Origin: Planctomycetota bacterium
Lineage (GTDB): Bacteria; Planctomycetota; UBA8742; UBA2392
Length of the DNA stretch: 64,000 bases
Direction of reading: 5' to 3'
Assembly: GCA_015075515.1 (NCBI GenBank)
Contig: JABTUE010000001.1
Coordinates: 806,001-870,000 of the forward strand
Part shown: positions 49,066 to 56,695 of the stretch, one piece after another
How the letters are laid out: each line of letters begins with the position of its first letter
How positions within the stretch are numbered: the stretch's first letter is position 1
The notes under the pieces: model-generated
Databases searched by the model: none
Seen by the model: the letters and a program-made list of their open reading frames with translations, nothing else
Told to the model about the DNA's origin: nothing
Position numbers and translations under genes: made by a program

Positions 49066-49410
49066 CGGCCAAAGCACAACTTGCACTCACAAAAACGCTG
49101 CTATTTGATTGGTTTCGACCATGCGACGTTTTCTGGACTAACGTGCAGCAGCCTTGTTGGCTTGGGTGGGATTGGAGCAGTGCCGGACGGGGCAATCTGA
49201 CCATGAATCGCCGCTTTCGCCCTTGGCGTTAACCCGTATAAGGGGCGCCCCGCAGCAGGGCGTTGAGAAAATGCTTCTCAACCTCCTGCCCGGCCCGCGC
49301 GACGGCACGGGCTGGCCGGCTAGCGGCTTTACGCCGCGGCCGGGCTGTCGCTTTCCGTCGAAGAAGTCGCCCCGGCGGCTTCTTCAGCGGCCTGATCGAG
49401 GAACGCCGGC
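49066..49410 (+). other. Intergenic region upstream of the macro-domain gene, with hairpin
   Basis: No gene is seen in about 345 nt. A hairpin with perfect arms GTTGAGAA (49262-49269) and TTCTCAAC (49275-49282) has 4 further base pairs outside a small internal loop. It is not followed by T residues. It may be a regulatory RNA element of the macro-domain gene. Confidence 0.45.
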
Positions 49411-49920
49411 ATGAACAAGGACCACATCAAGCTCAAACTCGGCAAGGTCAAAACCGCCGAGGCCGACGCCATTGTCAGCGAGATCAACAACGACCTGATC
49501 TTTGCCCCGGAGGCCCATTGCAGCCTTGGCCCGAACGTGGACACCGACATCATCCGCCAGTGTCTGGCAATCGGAAAGCTGGACCTTGGCGAGGCCGTGG
49601 TCACCGACGCCGGCGACCTCAAGGCGCGCTGGGTGATCCACGCCGCGAGCATGGATTACGACCAGCGCAGCACCGAGGACAGCATCGTCAACAGCCTGCG
49701 CAGTTCGCTCAAGCGCGCGGCTGAAATCGGCGCGCGCACGGTGGCGATCCCGCCCATCGGCATGGCCACCAGCCACGTGCCGATCAAGCGCGTGGCCGAA
49801 CTGCTGCTGAGCGAATGTCTGCGCCACGACCCGCGCGAAAGCACCGTGGAAGAAGTAACCTTCTATCTGCCCGACAAGACCATGATGCGGGTGTTTGAGG
49901 AATGCCTGAAACAGGTGTAG
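49411..49920 (+). CDS. Macro-domain protein
   Basis: A 169-residue single-domain protein of the macro (ADP-ribose-binding) fold. It aligns in pattern with DAIVSEINNDLIFAP (cf. DAIVNAAN), LGEAVVTDAGDLKARWVIHAA and RTVAIPPIGMA. The usual Asn-Ala-Ala-Asn substrate loop is replaced by EINNDL and there is no GGGV loop, so hydrolase activity is doubtful. GAGG is 7 nt before the ATG. No partner ADP-ribosyltransferase is adjacent. Confidence 0.8.
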   Translation: MNKDHIKLKLGKVKTAEADAIVSEINNDLIFAPEAHCSLGPNVDTDIIRQCLAIGKLDLGEAVVTDAGDLKARWVIHAASMDYDQRSTEDSIVNSLRSSLKRAAEIGARTVAIPPIGMATSHVPIKRVAELLLSECLRHDPRESTVEEVTFYLPDKTMMRVFEECLKQV

Positions 49921-49936
49921 CCGCGCGCAGCGCGGC

Positions 49937-49964
49937 TGGTCCGAAGTGCGTGGTCCGAAGTGCG
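49937..49964 (+). repeat. 14-bp tandem duplication left of the four-helix-bundle gene
   Basis: TGGTCCGAAGTGCG occurs twice in a row. Its CGAAGTGCGTGG is the reverse complement of CCACGCACTTCG found to the right of the gene (50461-50472). Confidence 0.85.
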
Positions 49965-50046
49965 TGGTCATCGGCTGGGTCCGGATCTCGTTGTATTGCA
50001 CGCCTGGGGCAAGTTGAACCTCCGAAGACTTTGGCTGGAGGCCGAT

Positions 50047-50430
50047 ATGGCGGGGTTCACGCGGTTTGAGGATATCCAGGCCTGGCAAAAGGCGCGGGAA
50101 CTTGCGCGCGAATTGTTTGTGACCTGCAATCAGCCAGCGTTCCGCCGACAGTTCACCATCAAAGATCAGCTGATCCGGGCCGGCATTTCCATCGGTGCAA
50201 ACATCGCAGAGGGGTTTGGTCGGAAGACCGACGCTGACTTTGCGCGGTTCTTGGATGTCTCGCGCGGCTCGGCAACAGAGATACAGTCCCTGTTGTACAA
50301 CGTGCTGGGCTTCAAGCTGATCGAACAGGCACGCTTTGACCACCTGTATGGATTGGCAAGAGAAGTTCTGGCCCTGACAGCCGGATTCATGACGTACCTG
50401 AGGCGTGGCAAGGAGGCCGCCGGCTCATAG
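50047..50430 (+). CDS. Four-helix-bundle protein (23S rRNA intervening-sequence/S23 type)
   Basis: A 127-residue protein of the bacterial four-helix-bundle family: TRFEDIQAWQKARELARELF, then the conserved FTIKDQLIRAGISIGANIAEGFGR and FARFLDVSRGSATEIQSLLY. Such proteins are encoded in intervening sequences within 23S rRNA genes or, as here, stand alone. Biochemical role unsettled. ATG 50047 has GGAGG at 5 nt. Composition is less GC-rich than in the flanking genes. It is enclosed by inverted short repeats, which suggests it was acquired as a unit. Confidence 0.92.
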   Translation: MAGFTRFEDIQAWQKARELARELFVTCNQPAFRRQFTIKDQLIRAGISIGANIAEGFGRKTDADFARFLDVSRGSATEIQSLLYNVLGFKLIEQARFDHLYGLAREVLALTAGFMTYLRRGKEAAGS

Positions 50431-50440
50431 CGGGTCAGAC

Positions 50441-50475
50441 TTCGCACTTCGCACTTCGCACCACGCACTTCGCAC
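50441..50475 (+). repeat. Heptanucleotide tandem repeat right of the four-helix-bundle gene
   Basis: Five consecutive 7-mers, TTCGCAC x3, CACGCAC, TTCGCAC. The CCACGCACTTCG inside is the reverse complement of the left-hand repeat. It ends 12 nt before the cystathionine synthase start, so it lies in its 5' region. Confidence 0.85.
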
Positions 50476-50487
50476 ACGGGACCTTCC

Positions 50488-51849
50488 ATGGACATCCAGA
50501 ACTCCATCCTTGACTGCATCGGCCACACCCCGATGGTCAAACTTTCGCGGCTGTCCGAAGGTCTGGGCTGCACGCTGCTGGCCAAGCTGGATCACCTGAA
50601 CCCCGGCGGGTCGGTCAAAGACCGCATCGGCATCGCCATGATCCGCGACGCCGAGGCCAAAGGTCTGCTCAAACCCGGCGGCACCATCACCGAAGGCACG
50701 GCCGGCAACACCGGTTTGGGCCTTGCGATTGCCGCCAACACCATGGGCTACAAGTGCGTGTTCTGTCTGCCGGACAAGATGAGCAAGGAAAAGATTGACC
50801 TGCTGCGGGCCTACGGCGCCAAGGTGATTGTCACGCCCACGGCGGTGGACAAACACAGCCCGCTGCACTACGCCAACGTGGCCAGGCGCATTGCCAAAGA
50901 AACGCCCGGCGGCTGGTTTGCCGGCCAGTTCGAAAACCAGGCCAACCCGCAGGTTCACTACGAAACCACGGCGCGCGAAATCTGGAACCAGACCGACGGC
51001 AAACTGACGCACTTCTTTGCCGGCGCGGGCACCGGCGGCACGATCACCGGCGTGGGCAAACTGCTGAAGGAAAAGAACCCGAAGATCAAGGTCGTGCTGT
51101 GCGATCCCGAGGGCAGTTTTTACGGCCCGTACTTTCGCGACCGCAACGCCAAACCCGCCCCGCGCAGCTACACCGTGGAAGGCATCGGCCTGGATTACAT
51201 CCCGGGCACGATCAGCTTTGAGCACATTGACGACGTGATCAATGTAAGCGACCGCGAAAGCTATCTGGCGGCGCGCAAACTGGTGCGCCTGGAGGCGATC
51301 TTCACCGGCGGCAGCAGCGGCAACAACCTGGCCGGGGCGCTGAAATGGCTCAAGCAGAACCCCGCGGGCAAGGACGCGATGCCGGTGGTGTTTCTGTGTG
51401 ATGTGGGCGACCGCTACCTGTCCAAGATGTACAGCGACGACTGGATGCGCGACAACGGGTTTCTGGAGCGCAGCGACGTCACGGCCGGCGAAATCCTGCT
51501 GCGCCAGCGCGGGCGCAGGCTGGTCACGGCCGAGCCCGGCCAGTCGCTGGCCGAAGTCATGGTTCAGGTCAAGACGCTGGACCTGTCGCAGATTCCGGTG
51601 CTGGAAAACGGCAAGCCGATCGGCGCCCTGTACGACAGCCAGTTGCTCAAGCTGCTGCTGGACGGCCGCAAACTCGACCAGATCAAGGTGCGCGAGGTCA
51701 TGGGCGACCCGCTGCCCGTGGCCGACGAAGAACTGACCGTGTCGGAACTGCTCAAGATTGTGGATCACGCGCCCCACGCAGCGCTGATCCAGCGCGCCAG
51801 CGGCGACTGGGGCATCCTGACCAAGGCCGACCTCGTGGCGGTGCTGTAG
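50488..51849 (+). CDS. Cystathionine beta-synthase with tandem CBS domains
   Basis: A 453-residue PLP enzyme condensing serine (or O-acetylserine) with homocysteine. The PLP Lys is K44 in NPGGSVKDR; TEGTAGNTGLGLAI and FAGAGTGGTITGVGK contact the cofactor. The C-terminal third (from about residue 335) has two CBS domains (VTAGEILLRQRGRRLVTAEPGQSLAEVM, IKVREVMGDPLPVADEELTVSELLKIVDHAPHAALI), which set it apart from CysK and usually bind adenosyl compounds. Cysteine synthase activity cannot be ruled out. The next gene starts 2 nt after its stop. Confidence 0.93.
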   Translation: MDIQNSILDCIGHTPMVKLSRLSEGLGCTLLAKLDHLNPGGSVKDRIGIAMIRDAEAKGLLKPGGTITEGTAGNTGLGLAIAANTMGYKCVFCLPDKMSKEKIDLLRAYGAKVIVTPTAVDKHSPLHYANVARRIAKETPGGWFAGQFENQANPQVHYETTAREIWNQTDGKLTHFFAGAGTGGTITGVGKLLKEKNPKIKVVLCDPEGSFYGPYFRDRNAKPAPRSYTVEGIGLDYIPGTISFEHIDDVINVSDRESYLAARKLVRLEAIFTGGSSGNNLAGALKWLKQNPAGKDAMPVVFLCDVGDRYLSKMYSDDWMRDNGFLERSDVTAGEILLRQRGRRLVTAEPGQSLAEVMVQVKTLDLSQIPVLENGKPIGALYDSQLLKLLLDGRKLDQIKVREVMGDPLPVADEELTVSELLKIVDHAPHAALIQRASGDWGILTKADLVAVL

Positions 51850-51851
51850 CC

Positions 51852-52448
51852 ATGCTGTTCCGGCAGCAGTTTCTGGATGGAATCAAGGCCGGCGCGATCA
51901 CTCGCGCGTTTCGACGCTGGCGGCGCCCGACGGTCAAGGCAGGTGGCACGCTGCTCACGCCCGTCGGTGTGGTTGCCATTGACTCGGTGCAGGAGGTTGC
52001 GGCCGATGACCTGACCACAGGTGACGCTCGTGCGGCCGGCTATGCATCGCTGGGGGCACTTCAGGCCGACATCGCCGGCCAGCGCCCCGGCACACTGTAC
52101 CGGATTAACCTGCACTTTCACGGCGCCGATCCGCGCATTGCGTTGCGTGACCGAACCCATGCAGGGGACTTGCCTGACGTACTGAAGCGACTGGCGCAAA
52201 TGGACGCCTGCGCCAGGGGCGGGCCGTGGACGCAGGTGGTGCTGCAACTGCTGCGCGACAACCCGGGCACGCGCGCCGGCAACCTGGCGCCGCAGGCAGG
52301 GCGGCAAACGCCGGACTTCAAACGCGACGTACGCAAGCTGAAGGCGCTGGGGCTGACGGAAAGTCTTGGCACCGGCTACCGGCTGTCACCCAGAGGCCGC
52401 GCGGTGCTGAAGAAGCTGGCCGGCGGACAAGGTATCCGGGGTCGTTGA
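51852..52448 (+). CDS. ASCH-domain-like protein
   Basis: A 198-residue protein. The N-terminal half (QQFLDGIKAGAITRAFRRWRRP, GTLLTPVGVVAIDSVQEV, DDLTTGDARAAGY) matches the ASCH pattern with its conserved Gly-Lys-Thr-like G-x-K-x-x-T-x-R turn; ASCH domains bind RNA or nucleotides. The C-terminal 80 residues look like a winged helix (FKRDVRKLKALGLTESLGTGYRLSPRGRAVL). It lies 2 nt after the cystathionine synthase stop, without its own ribosome site, so coupling is likely. Confidence 0.65.
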   Translation: MLFRQQFLDGIKAGAITRAFRRWRRPTVKAGGTLLTPVGVVAIDSVQEVAADDLTTGDARAAGYASLGALQADIAGQRPGTLYRINLHFHGADPRIALRDRTHAGDLPDVLKRLAQMDACARGGPWTQVVLQLLRDNPGTRAGNLAPQAGRQTPDFKRDVRKLKALGLTESLGTGYRLSPRGRAVLKKLAGGQGIRGR

Positions 52449-52850
52449 TCCGGCGTACCGGCCTGTCCTGACCCCCGGCCAGCATCTGATGGTTCTGGTT
52501 GTCTGCGGCCACCATGAACCGCAACTTTCATCCCAGCGCGCCGGGGCAACAGCCTCCCGCTGCATCATGATGGTTCCCGATGCATCGAAAAACGGCCGGG
52601 GCGGGGCCAAAAATCGCACAGTCCGCGCCGCCAGCGCCGCTGTATAGAACCTGCACAGAAGCGTAAACCCGCTTCCCGTAGCCCTTGGCGACCGATACGC
52701 GGGCGTAACCGGGCCCGGGCCAAATTACCGCGCGGGAAAGTGCAATAAGAGGAAACCGTGCGACCGGTTGTGCGTTCTTACATGGTGAAAGGAGTTGCGC
52801 CAAAGGGCATGAGAATTGCACCGGTATGGCGCATCACCCAAGGAGCCGCC
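52449..52850. other. Intergenic region without recognisable gene
   Basis: About 400 nt. Short frames here have no ribosome site and shadow-like composition. There is no terminator with a T-run; promoter-like hexamers are too weak to call. Confidence 0.45.
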
Positions 52851-53102
52851 ATGTACGACACCGATGGCATGGACGACCGCGCGGTCGAAAAAATCACGCG
52901 CCGTTATGCCGGGCTAAAACCCGGCGAAACCGCCCTGCGCCTGCGTGAAAAATACACCCGGCGCCGCGAGGCGATCCAGACCTTCACCGAAAAGCTGGTG
53001 CGTGACGGGTTTGTGGACGACGCCGAGGTTGTCACCCTGCGCGCGATCGGCGTCTCGGAAGAAGAAATCCAGGCGCTGGTCGAAAAATACGGCGTCAAGT
53101 AG
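52851..53102 (+). CDS. Hypothetical 83-residue protein
   Basis: A small helical, charged protein (MDDRAVEKITRRYAGLKPGE, EKLVRDGFVDDAEVVTLRAIGVSEEEIQAL), no membrane segment. AAGGAG is 5 nt before the ATG at 52851; 31 upstream codons in frame are rejected. No family was recognised. The gene has no close partner. Confidence 0.7.
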   Translation: MYDTDGMDDRAVEKITRRYAGLKPGETALRLREKYTRRREAIQTFTEKLVRDGFVDDAEVVTLRAIGVSEEEIQALVEKYGVK

Positions 53103-53212
53103 CGCCGCAACCGGGCCTCCAGGACGGCCGTTGCCGCCCCGTGAATCCACTTGACCCGCGCCGCCCGGTGCGGGTTGTTTCTTTGCCACAGCCCGACCGT
53201 TAACCTGTAACC

Positions 53213-55462
53213 ATGCAGCGTCGCCGCACAGTCTGGTTTGCAGGTCTGGTCGCCGTGATTCTGGCGCTGGCGGCGGCATGGTTGTGGCACCTCGAGGCCG
53301 GGGGCGTCCCGCGCGCGACGCACACGCCCCAGGCCGACCCCGCAGCCCGCGCCGGCACGCCCCAAACGCCGCGCCCGGCCAACGCGCCGGTGCCGTCTGT
53401 GCCGGCGCCGCATGCCGAACCCTCCCGGCCCGCGCCGCGCGATCCGCCGGCGCCCGAAACTGCACCCGAAACCGCCCCGGACGAGCCGGCGATCACGCCC
53501 CAATACGACGACCGCCTGCGCCGGACCGGCGCTGTCATCACCTTTGACCTGCGCGACGCGCAAGGCCAGTGGCTGGTCGAGGAACCGGTAAGCGCGCGGC
53601 TGTTCCGGCGCCTGGGCCCGTACCTGGTCTGGGAGTGGTGCCAGTGGGTGTTTGACGAAGGAGTGATTCTCTGTGACGGCGAATCGGGCGCGGGGCTCGA
53701 ACCCGGCAGCCACGTGCTGGAAATAGACGCCGGCTGTTACGGCTCGCTGCTGCACCGGTTTGAAGTCCAGCGCGGCGAGGTTTCGCGCCACGAACTGCGC
53801 ACACCGCTGTGGCGGCGCATTGTTTCGTGCCGCTTTGAAGACACGCGCGGCAATCTGCTGCCGTTTCTGCCGGCGGCGCCCAGTGTCAGCACCACGCGGC
53901 CGGCGCCGCCCCAGTCTCTGTACCCGCGGCACGCGCCGGATGTGCTGCGCCATCCGCCCGTAGTGGACACCGGCGGGGGCGGCGGGGGCGGCCGGGGCGG
54001 CTTTTCGTATCGCCGCGCGCGCGGCGGCGGCGGCCCGCGCGTATTTTTGACCGACGGCGGCCTGTGGCACTTTGCCGTGTTCGCGGGCACGCCCAACCGC
54101 ATCAGCGCCGAGGCGCCGGGCGGCCCCTGGCCCGGCGAAAACCTGGTGATCGAAGGCGATTTTGACTCCCCCGAGCCCGTCGCCATCACCTTTCGCCTGG
54201 ACGCGCCGGCTGACCTTGAAACCGCCTATGCCGGCCACACGCGCTTCAATGCCGCCGACCCGGGCCAGAAAAGTCTTCTGGCCTGGGCGGCGCGCAAGGG
54301 CGCCCTGCCGGCGCCGGATGCCCCCGCGGAACTCGTGGCCGGCCCGCGCCTGGTGCTGGAGCTGGAGGCCCCCATCGGGCTTGAGCCGCGCCTGCACGCG
54401 GTGGAAGCCGCCGAGGGCAAGGAACCGCAGGCCCCGCCGTTTGCCCGAATGACGCCCATGCGGCGCCGCGCCGGCCTGTGGTTTGCCCCCGTAACCCCCG
54501 GCCTTGAGTACTGGCTGGTGCTGGGCAACGAACGCGGCCTGACGCTGGAGCCCGAACGCTTCACCGCGCAGGAGAGCCTGACACGCCTTGCGCGCCGGGT
54601 GCCGCCGGGTACGCCCAACACGCTGGCCTGGCCGCTTGTGCCGACGCTGGCGGCCTGGGCGATTCACCGCCAGGCCGGCGTTTACGACCCCGCGCACCCG
54701 GAACAGTTGCTGCTGCGCATGGATTGCGGTCTGCCCGTGCTGCTGGCCGACCCGGCCGGCCGTCAGGCGGTGGCGTCGCGGCCCGTTGTGACCCTGCGCT
54801 GGCAGGTGGCCGGCCAGGCCGACGTGGGCGTCAGCAACAGCCGACGCGAGTCGTGGCGGCCACAGTGGGTTGATCTGGCCGTGCTGGGCGATCTGCCGGG
54901 CGACAGCGTGGCCCGCCAGCTTGAGCTTGGAACGCTGGCGCCGCCGGCGCCGGCGCGCGGGCTGTTCTTTCGCGCCGTGGATGCCTGGGGCGCGGGGCTG
55001 CCCTGGGTTAAGGCCACGCTGCATGAACTGGCCGACGACACCCGCGCCGCCCGCCTGCGCGAAATCGAACGCGCCGGCCACAAGGACGGCTGGCGGCCCA
55101 GACTGTCGCATGCCTATGCCGTCGAGCGCGCCAAAGACCCCTACGGCCTGAACGAAGAAGACCTGCGCCGCGACCGCGCGCGCGAGCATGTGGGCGAAGA
55201 GTTCGAGCGCGCCTGCGCCCGCGACGGCGACCTGGCCTGGTACCTGCGCACCGGCGCCTGGTACGACAGCTACACGCGGCTGCAGACCGATGACTACGGC
55301 TATTTCGTGGAGCCCGGTCGCGCGCTGGTGCCGGGGCGCAAGTACGTGCTGTACCTGTGGAGCAACAGCCGCAACGACCTGTACCCCGACGCGCGGGTGG
55401 TGTTTCAGGCCGAAGCCGTGACGGACCTTGGCGTGATCACGCTGCCGGCCTACGCGGAATAG
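53213..55462 (+). CDS. Membrane-anchored protein of unknown function with beta-rich domains
   Basis: A 749-residue protein: N-terminal membrane helix (TVWFAGLVAVILALAAAWLW), a long Pro/Ala-rich linker (residues 30-105), then a beta-rich body with carboxypeptidase-regulatory-like strands near residue 105 (GAVITFDLRDAQGQWLVEEPV) and a Gly-run (VVDTGGGGGGGRGG) near 250. The C-terminal third is charged and helical, then ends in strands. Same architecture as the 7.2 and 23.4 kb proteins, but no PDZ. TAACCT lies 6 nt before the ATG without a ribosome site: likely leaderless. Confidence 0.75.
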   Translation: MQRRRTVWFAGLVAVILALAAAWLWHLEAGGVPRATHTPQADPAARAGTPQTPRPANAPVPSVPAPHAEPSRPAPRDPPAPETAPETAPDEPAITPQYDDRLRRTGAVITFDLRDAQGQWLVEEPVSARLFRRLGPYLVWEWCQWVFDEGVILCDGESGAGLEPGSHVLEIDAGCYGSLLHRFEVQRGEVSRHELRTPLWRRIVSCRFEDTRGNLLPFLPAAPSVSTTRPAPPQSLYPRHAPDVLRHPPVVDTGGGGGGGRGGFSYRRARGGGGPRVFLTDGGLWHFAVFAGTPNRISAEAPGGPWPGENLVIEGDFDSPEPVAITFRLDAPADLETAYAGHTRFNAADPGQKSLLAWAARKGALPAPDAPAELVAGPRLVLELEAPIGLEPRLHAVEAAEGKEPQAPPFARMTPMRRRAGLWFAPVTPGLEYWLVLGNERGLTLEPERFTAQESLTRLARRVPPGTPNTLAWPLVPTLAAWAIHRQAGVYDPAHPEQLLLRMDCGLPVLLADPAGRQAVASRPVVTLRWQVAGQADVGVSNSRRESWRPQWVDLAVLGDLPGDSVARQLELGTLAPPAPARGLFFRAVDAWGAGLPWVKATLHELADDTRAARLREIERAGHKDGWRPRLSHAYAVERAKDPYGLNEEDLRRDRAREHVGEEFERACARDGDLAWYLRTGAWYDSYTRLQTDDYGYFVEPGRALVPGRKYVLYLWSNSRNDLYPDARVVFQAEAVTDLGVITLPAYAE

Positions 55463-55467
55463 CGCGG

Positions 55468-56688
55468 CTAGCCCGGTTTCGGGCGGCGGGCCGAAAGCTT
55501 GCTGTCGCGCTGGGGCAGGGCGTCCAGCCGTTCGGGGTGGGCGAGCATGCCGGCGCAGGCCACAAACGGTGCGCAGAACGGTCCCAGCCGCCAGCAGCCC
55601 GCGGGCGCGGCCAGGGTCGTGACCGCCGCCGGGCGGTCCGGCTGTACCAGCGAGGCCACGGGCGTTCCCGGCGCGTGCCAGCGCGCGCCCAGGTCAGCCA
55701 GTGTCTCCGCGATGTCTTCGGCGCGGGCCTGTTCCAGCACGCCGGCGGAGTCGGGCACCAGGTCCAGTATCATGCCCGGCGCCGGCTTGTGCCGCTGGAT
55801 GATCTGACGCGCCTGGCGCAATACCTCAAGGCCGCACGAGTGATCGCCGCCGATGATGACATGGCGGATTGGCGTACCGTGAAACTCGGCAATCGGCGCC
55901 GCGGCGTCCACACCCGCCGGTGGCACGGCGCAGATCACGGCGCGGCCCAGGTCAAAGTTTTCGGCACGCGCGAAGACGGCGCCCTTTTCGGGTTCCAGTG
56001 TCACATAGGGCCGGCCGGCGCGCGCGTTGAGTTCGGCCACGGCGGCGCGGTCAGGCGCGCACCAAAGGGCGAACAGGCCCGCGTGCACGGCCATCGAGCA
56101 CAGCGCCGCGCGCTCGAACAGCCGGAGTGTCCCAAGGCCGGGGCCGTAAACCTCCAGCGCGCAGCCGGCCAGCCGGTCGGGGCTGAACTCGCGGCGCAGG
56201 GATAAAAACAGGTCGCGTCCGCCCACCTGGGGCTGGCGTGTGCCGGTCAGTTCAAGGCGGATCACCGGCGGCACGCTGATTTCGACCGCCCGGCCGCACA
56301 ACAGCGCGCCCAGATCGCGCGGCGTAAGCCGCAGGCCCAACGCGCCCATGCCGCCCAGCGCTGCAATTGCCGGCCATGTCGCGGCCGCGCATTCGCCGGG
56401 AACCACCAGAGACTCGTCCGTCAGGGCTGCCAGTTCGCAGCCGGGTTCAATCGCGCGCGCCCCGGCGGCGGCGGCGCGCCCGCGCAGGGCCGCGTCTCGG
56501 CACGCCGCCAGCAGCGTAACGCCGGGCGCGGGCCTGTCGCCGCAGGCATCCAGCGCCGCGGCCGCGTCGTGGTCCGTCAGCAGCACGGCGTGCGGCCGCA
56601 CCGCCACGCGGTCGCCGGGGGCAATGTTGCGCGCCCCGGTGACGGCCTGGATCAGGCGGACCAGCGCGGTTTGCGGCGCGTGGGGCAT
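55468..56688 (-). CDS. Degenerate aconitase/LeuC-like protein
   Basis: A 406-residue protein with the overall course of the aconitase/3-isopropylmalate dehydratase large subunit: N-terminal ALVRLIQAVTGARNIAPGDRVAVRPHAVLLTDHD, middle GGMGALGLRLTPRDLGALLCGRAVEISVPPVIRLELTG, and IRHVIIGGDHSCGLEVLRQARQI where LeuC has GSCTNGR...DL. The Fe-S ligands are not canonical: the first site reads GGDHSCG, the second GPFCAPFVAC instead of CGxC, and GADSHT is missing (ALTDESLVVPG). Dehydratase activity is therefore doubtful. GAGG overlaps the purL stop 6 nt before the ATG, so it is coupled to purL. Confidence 0.75.
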   Translation of the reverse strand: MPHAPQTALVRLIQAVTGARNIAPGDRVAVRPHAVLLTDHDAAAALDACGDRPAPGVTLLAACRDAALRGRAAAAGARAIEPGCELAALTDESLVVPGECAAATWPAIAALGGMGALGLRLTPRDLGALLCGRAVEISVPPVIRLELTGTRQPQVGGRDLFLSLRREFSPDRLAGCALEVYGPGLGTLRLFERAALCSMAVHAGLFALWCAPDRAAVAELNARAGRPYVTLEPEKGAVFARAENFDLGRAVICAVPPAGVDAAAPIAEFHGTPIRHVIIGGDHSCGLEVLRQARQIIQRHKPAPGMILDLVPDSAGVLEQARAEDIAETLADLGARWHAPGTPVASLVQPDRPAAVTTLAAPAGCWRLGPFCAPFVACAGMLAHPERLDALPQRDSKLSARRPKPG

Positions 56689-56695
56689 GGCGGCC

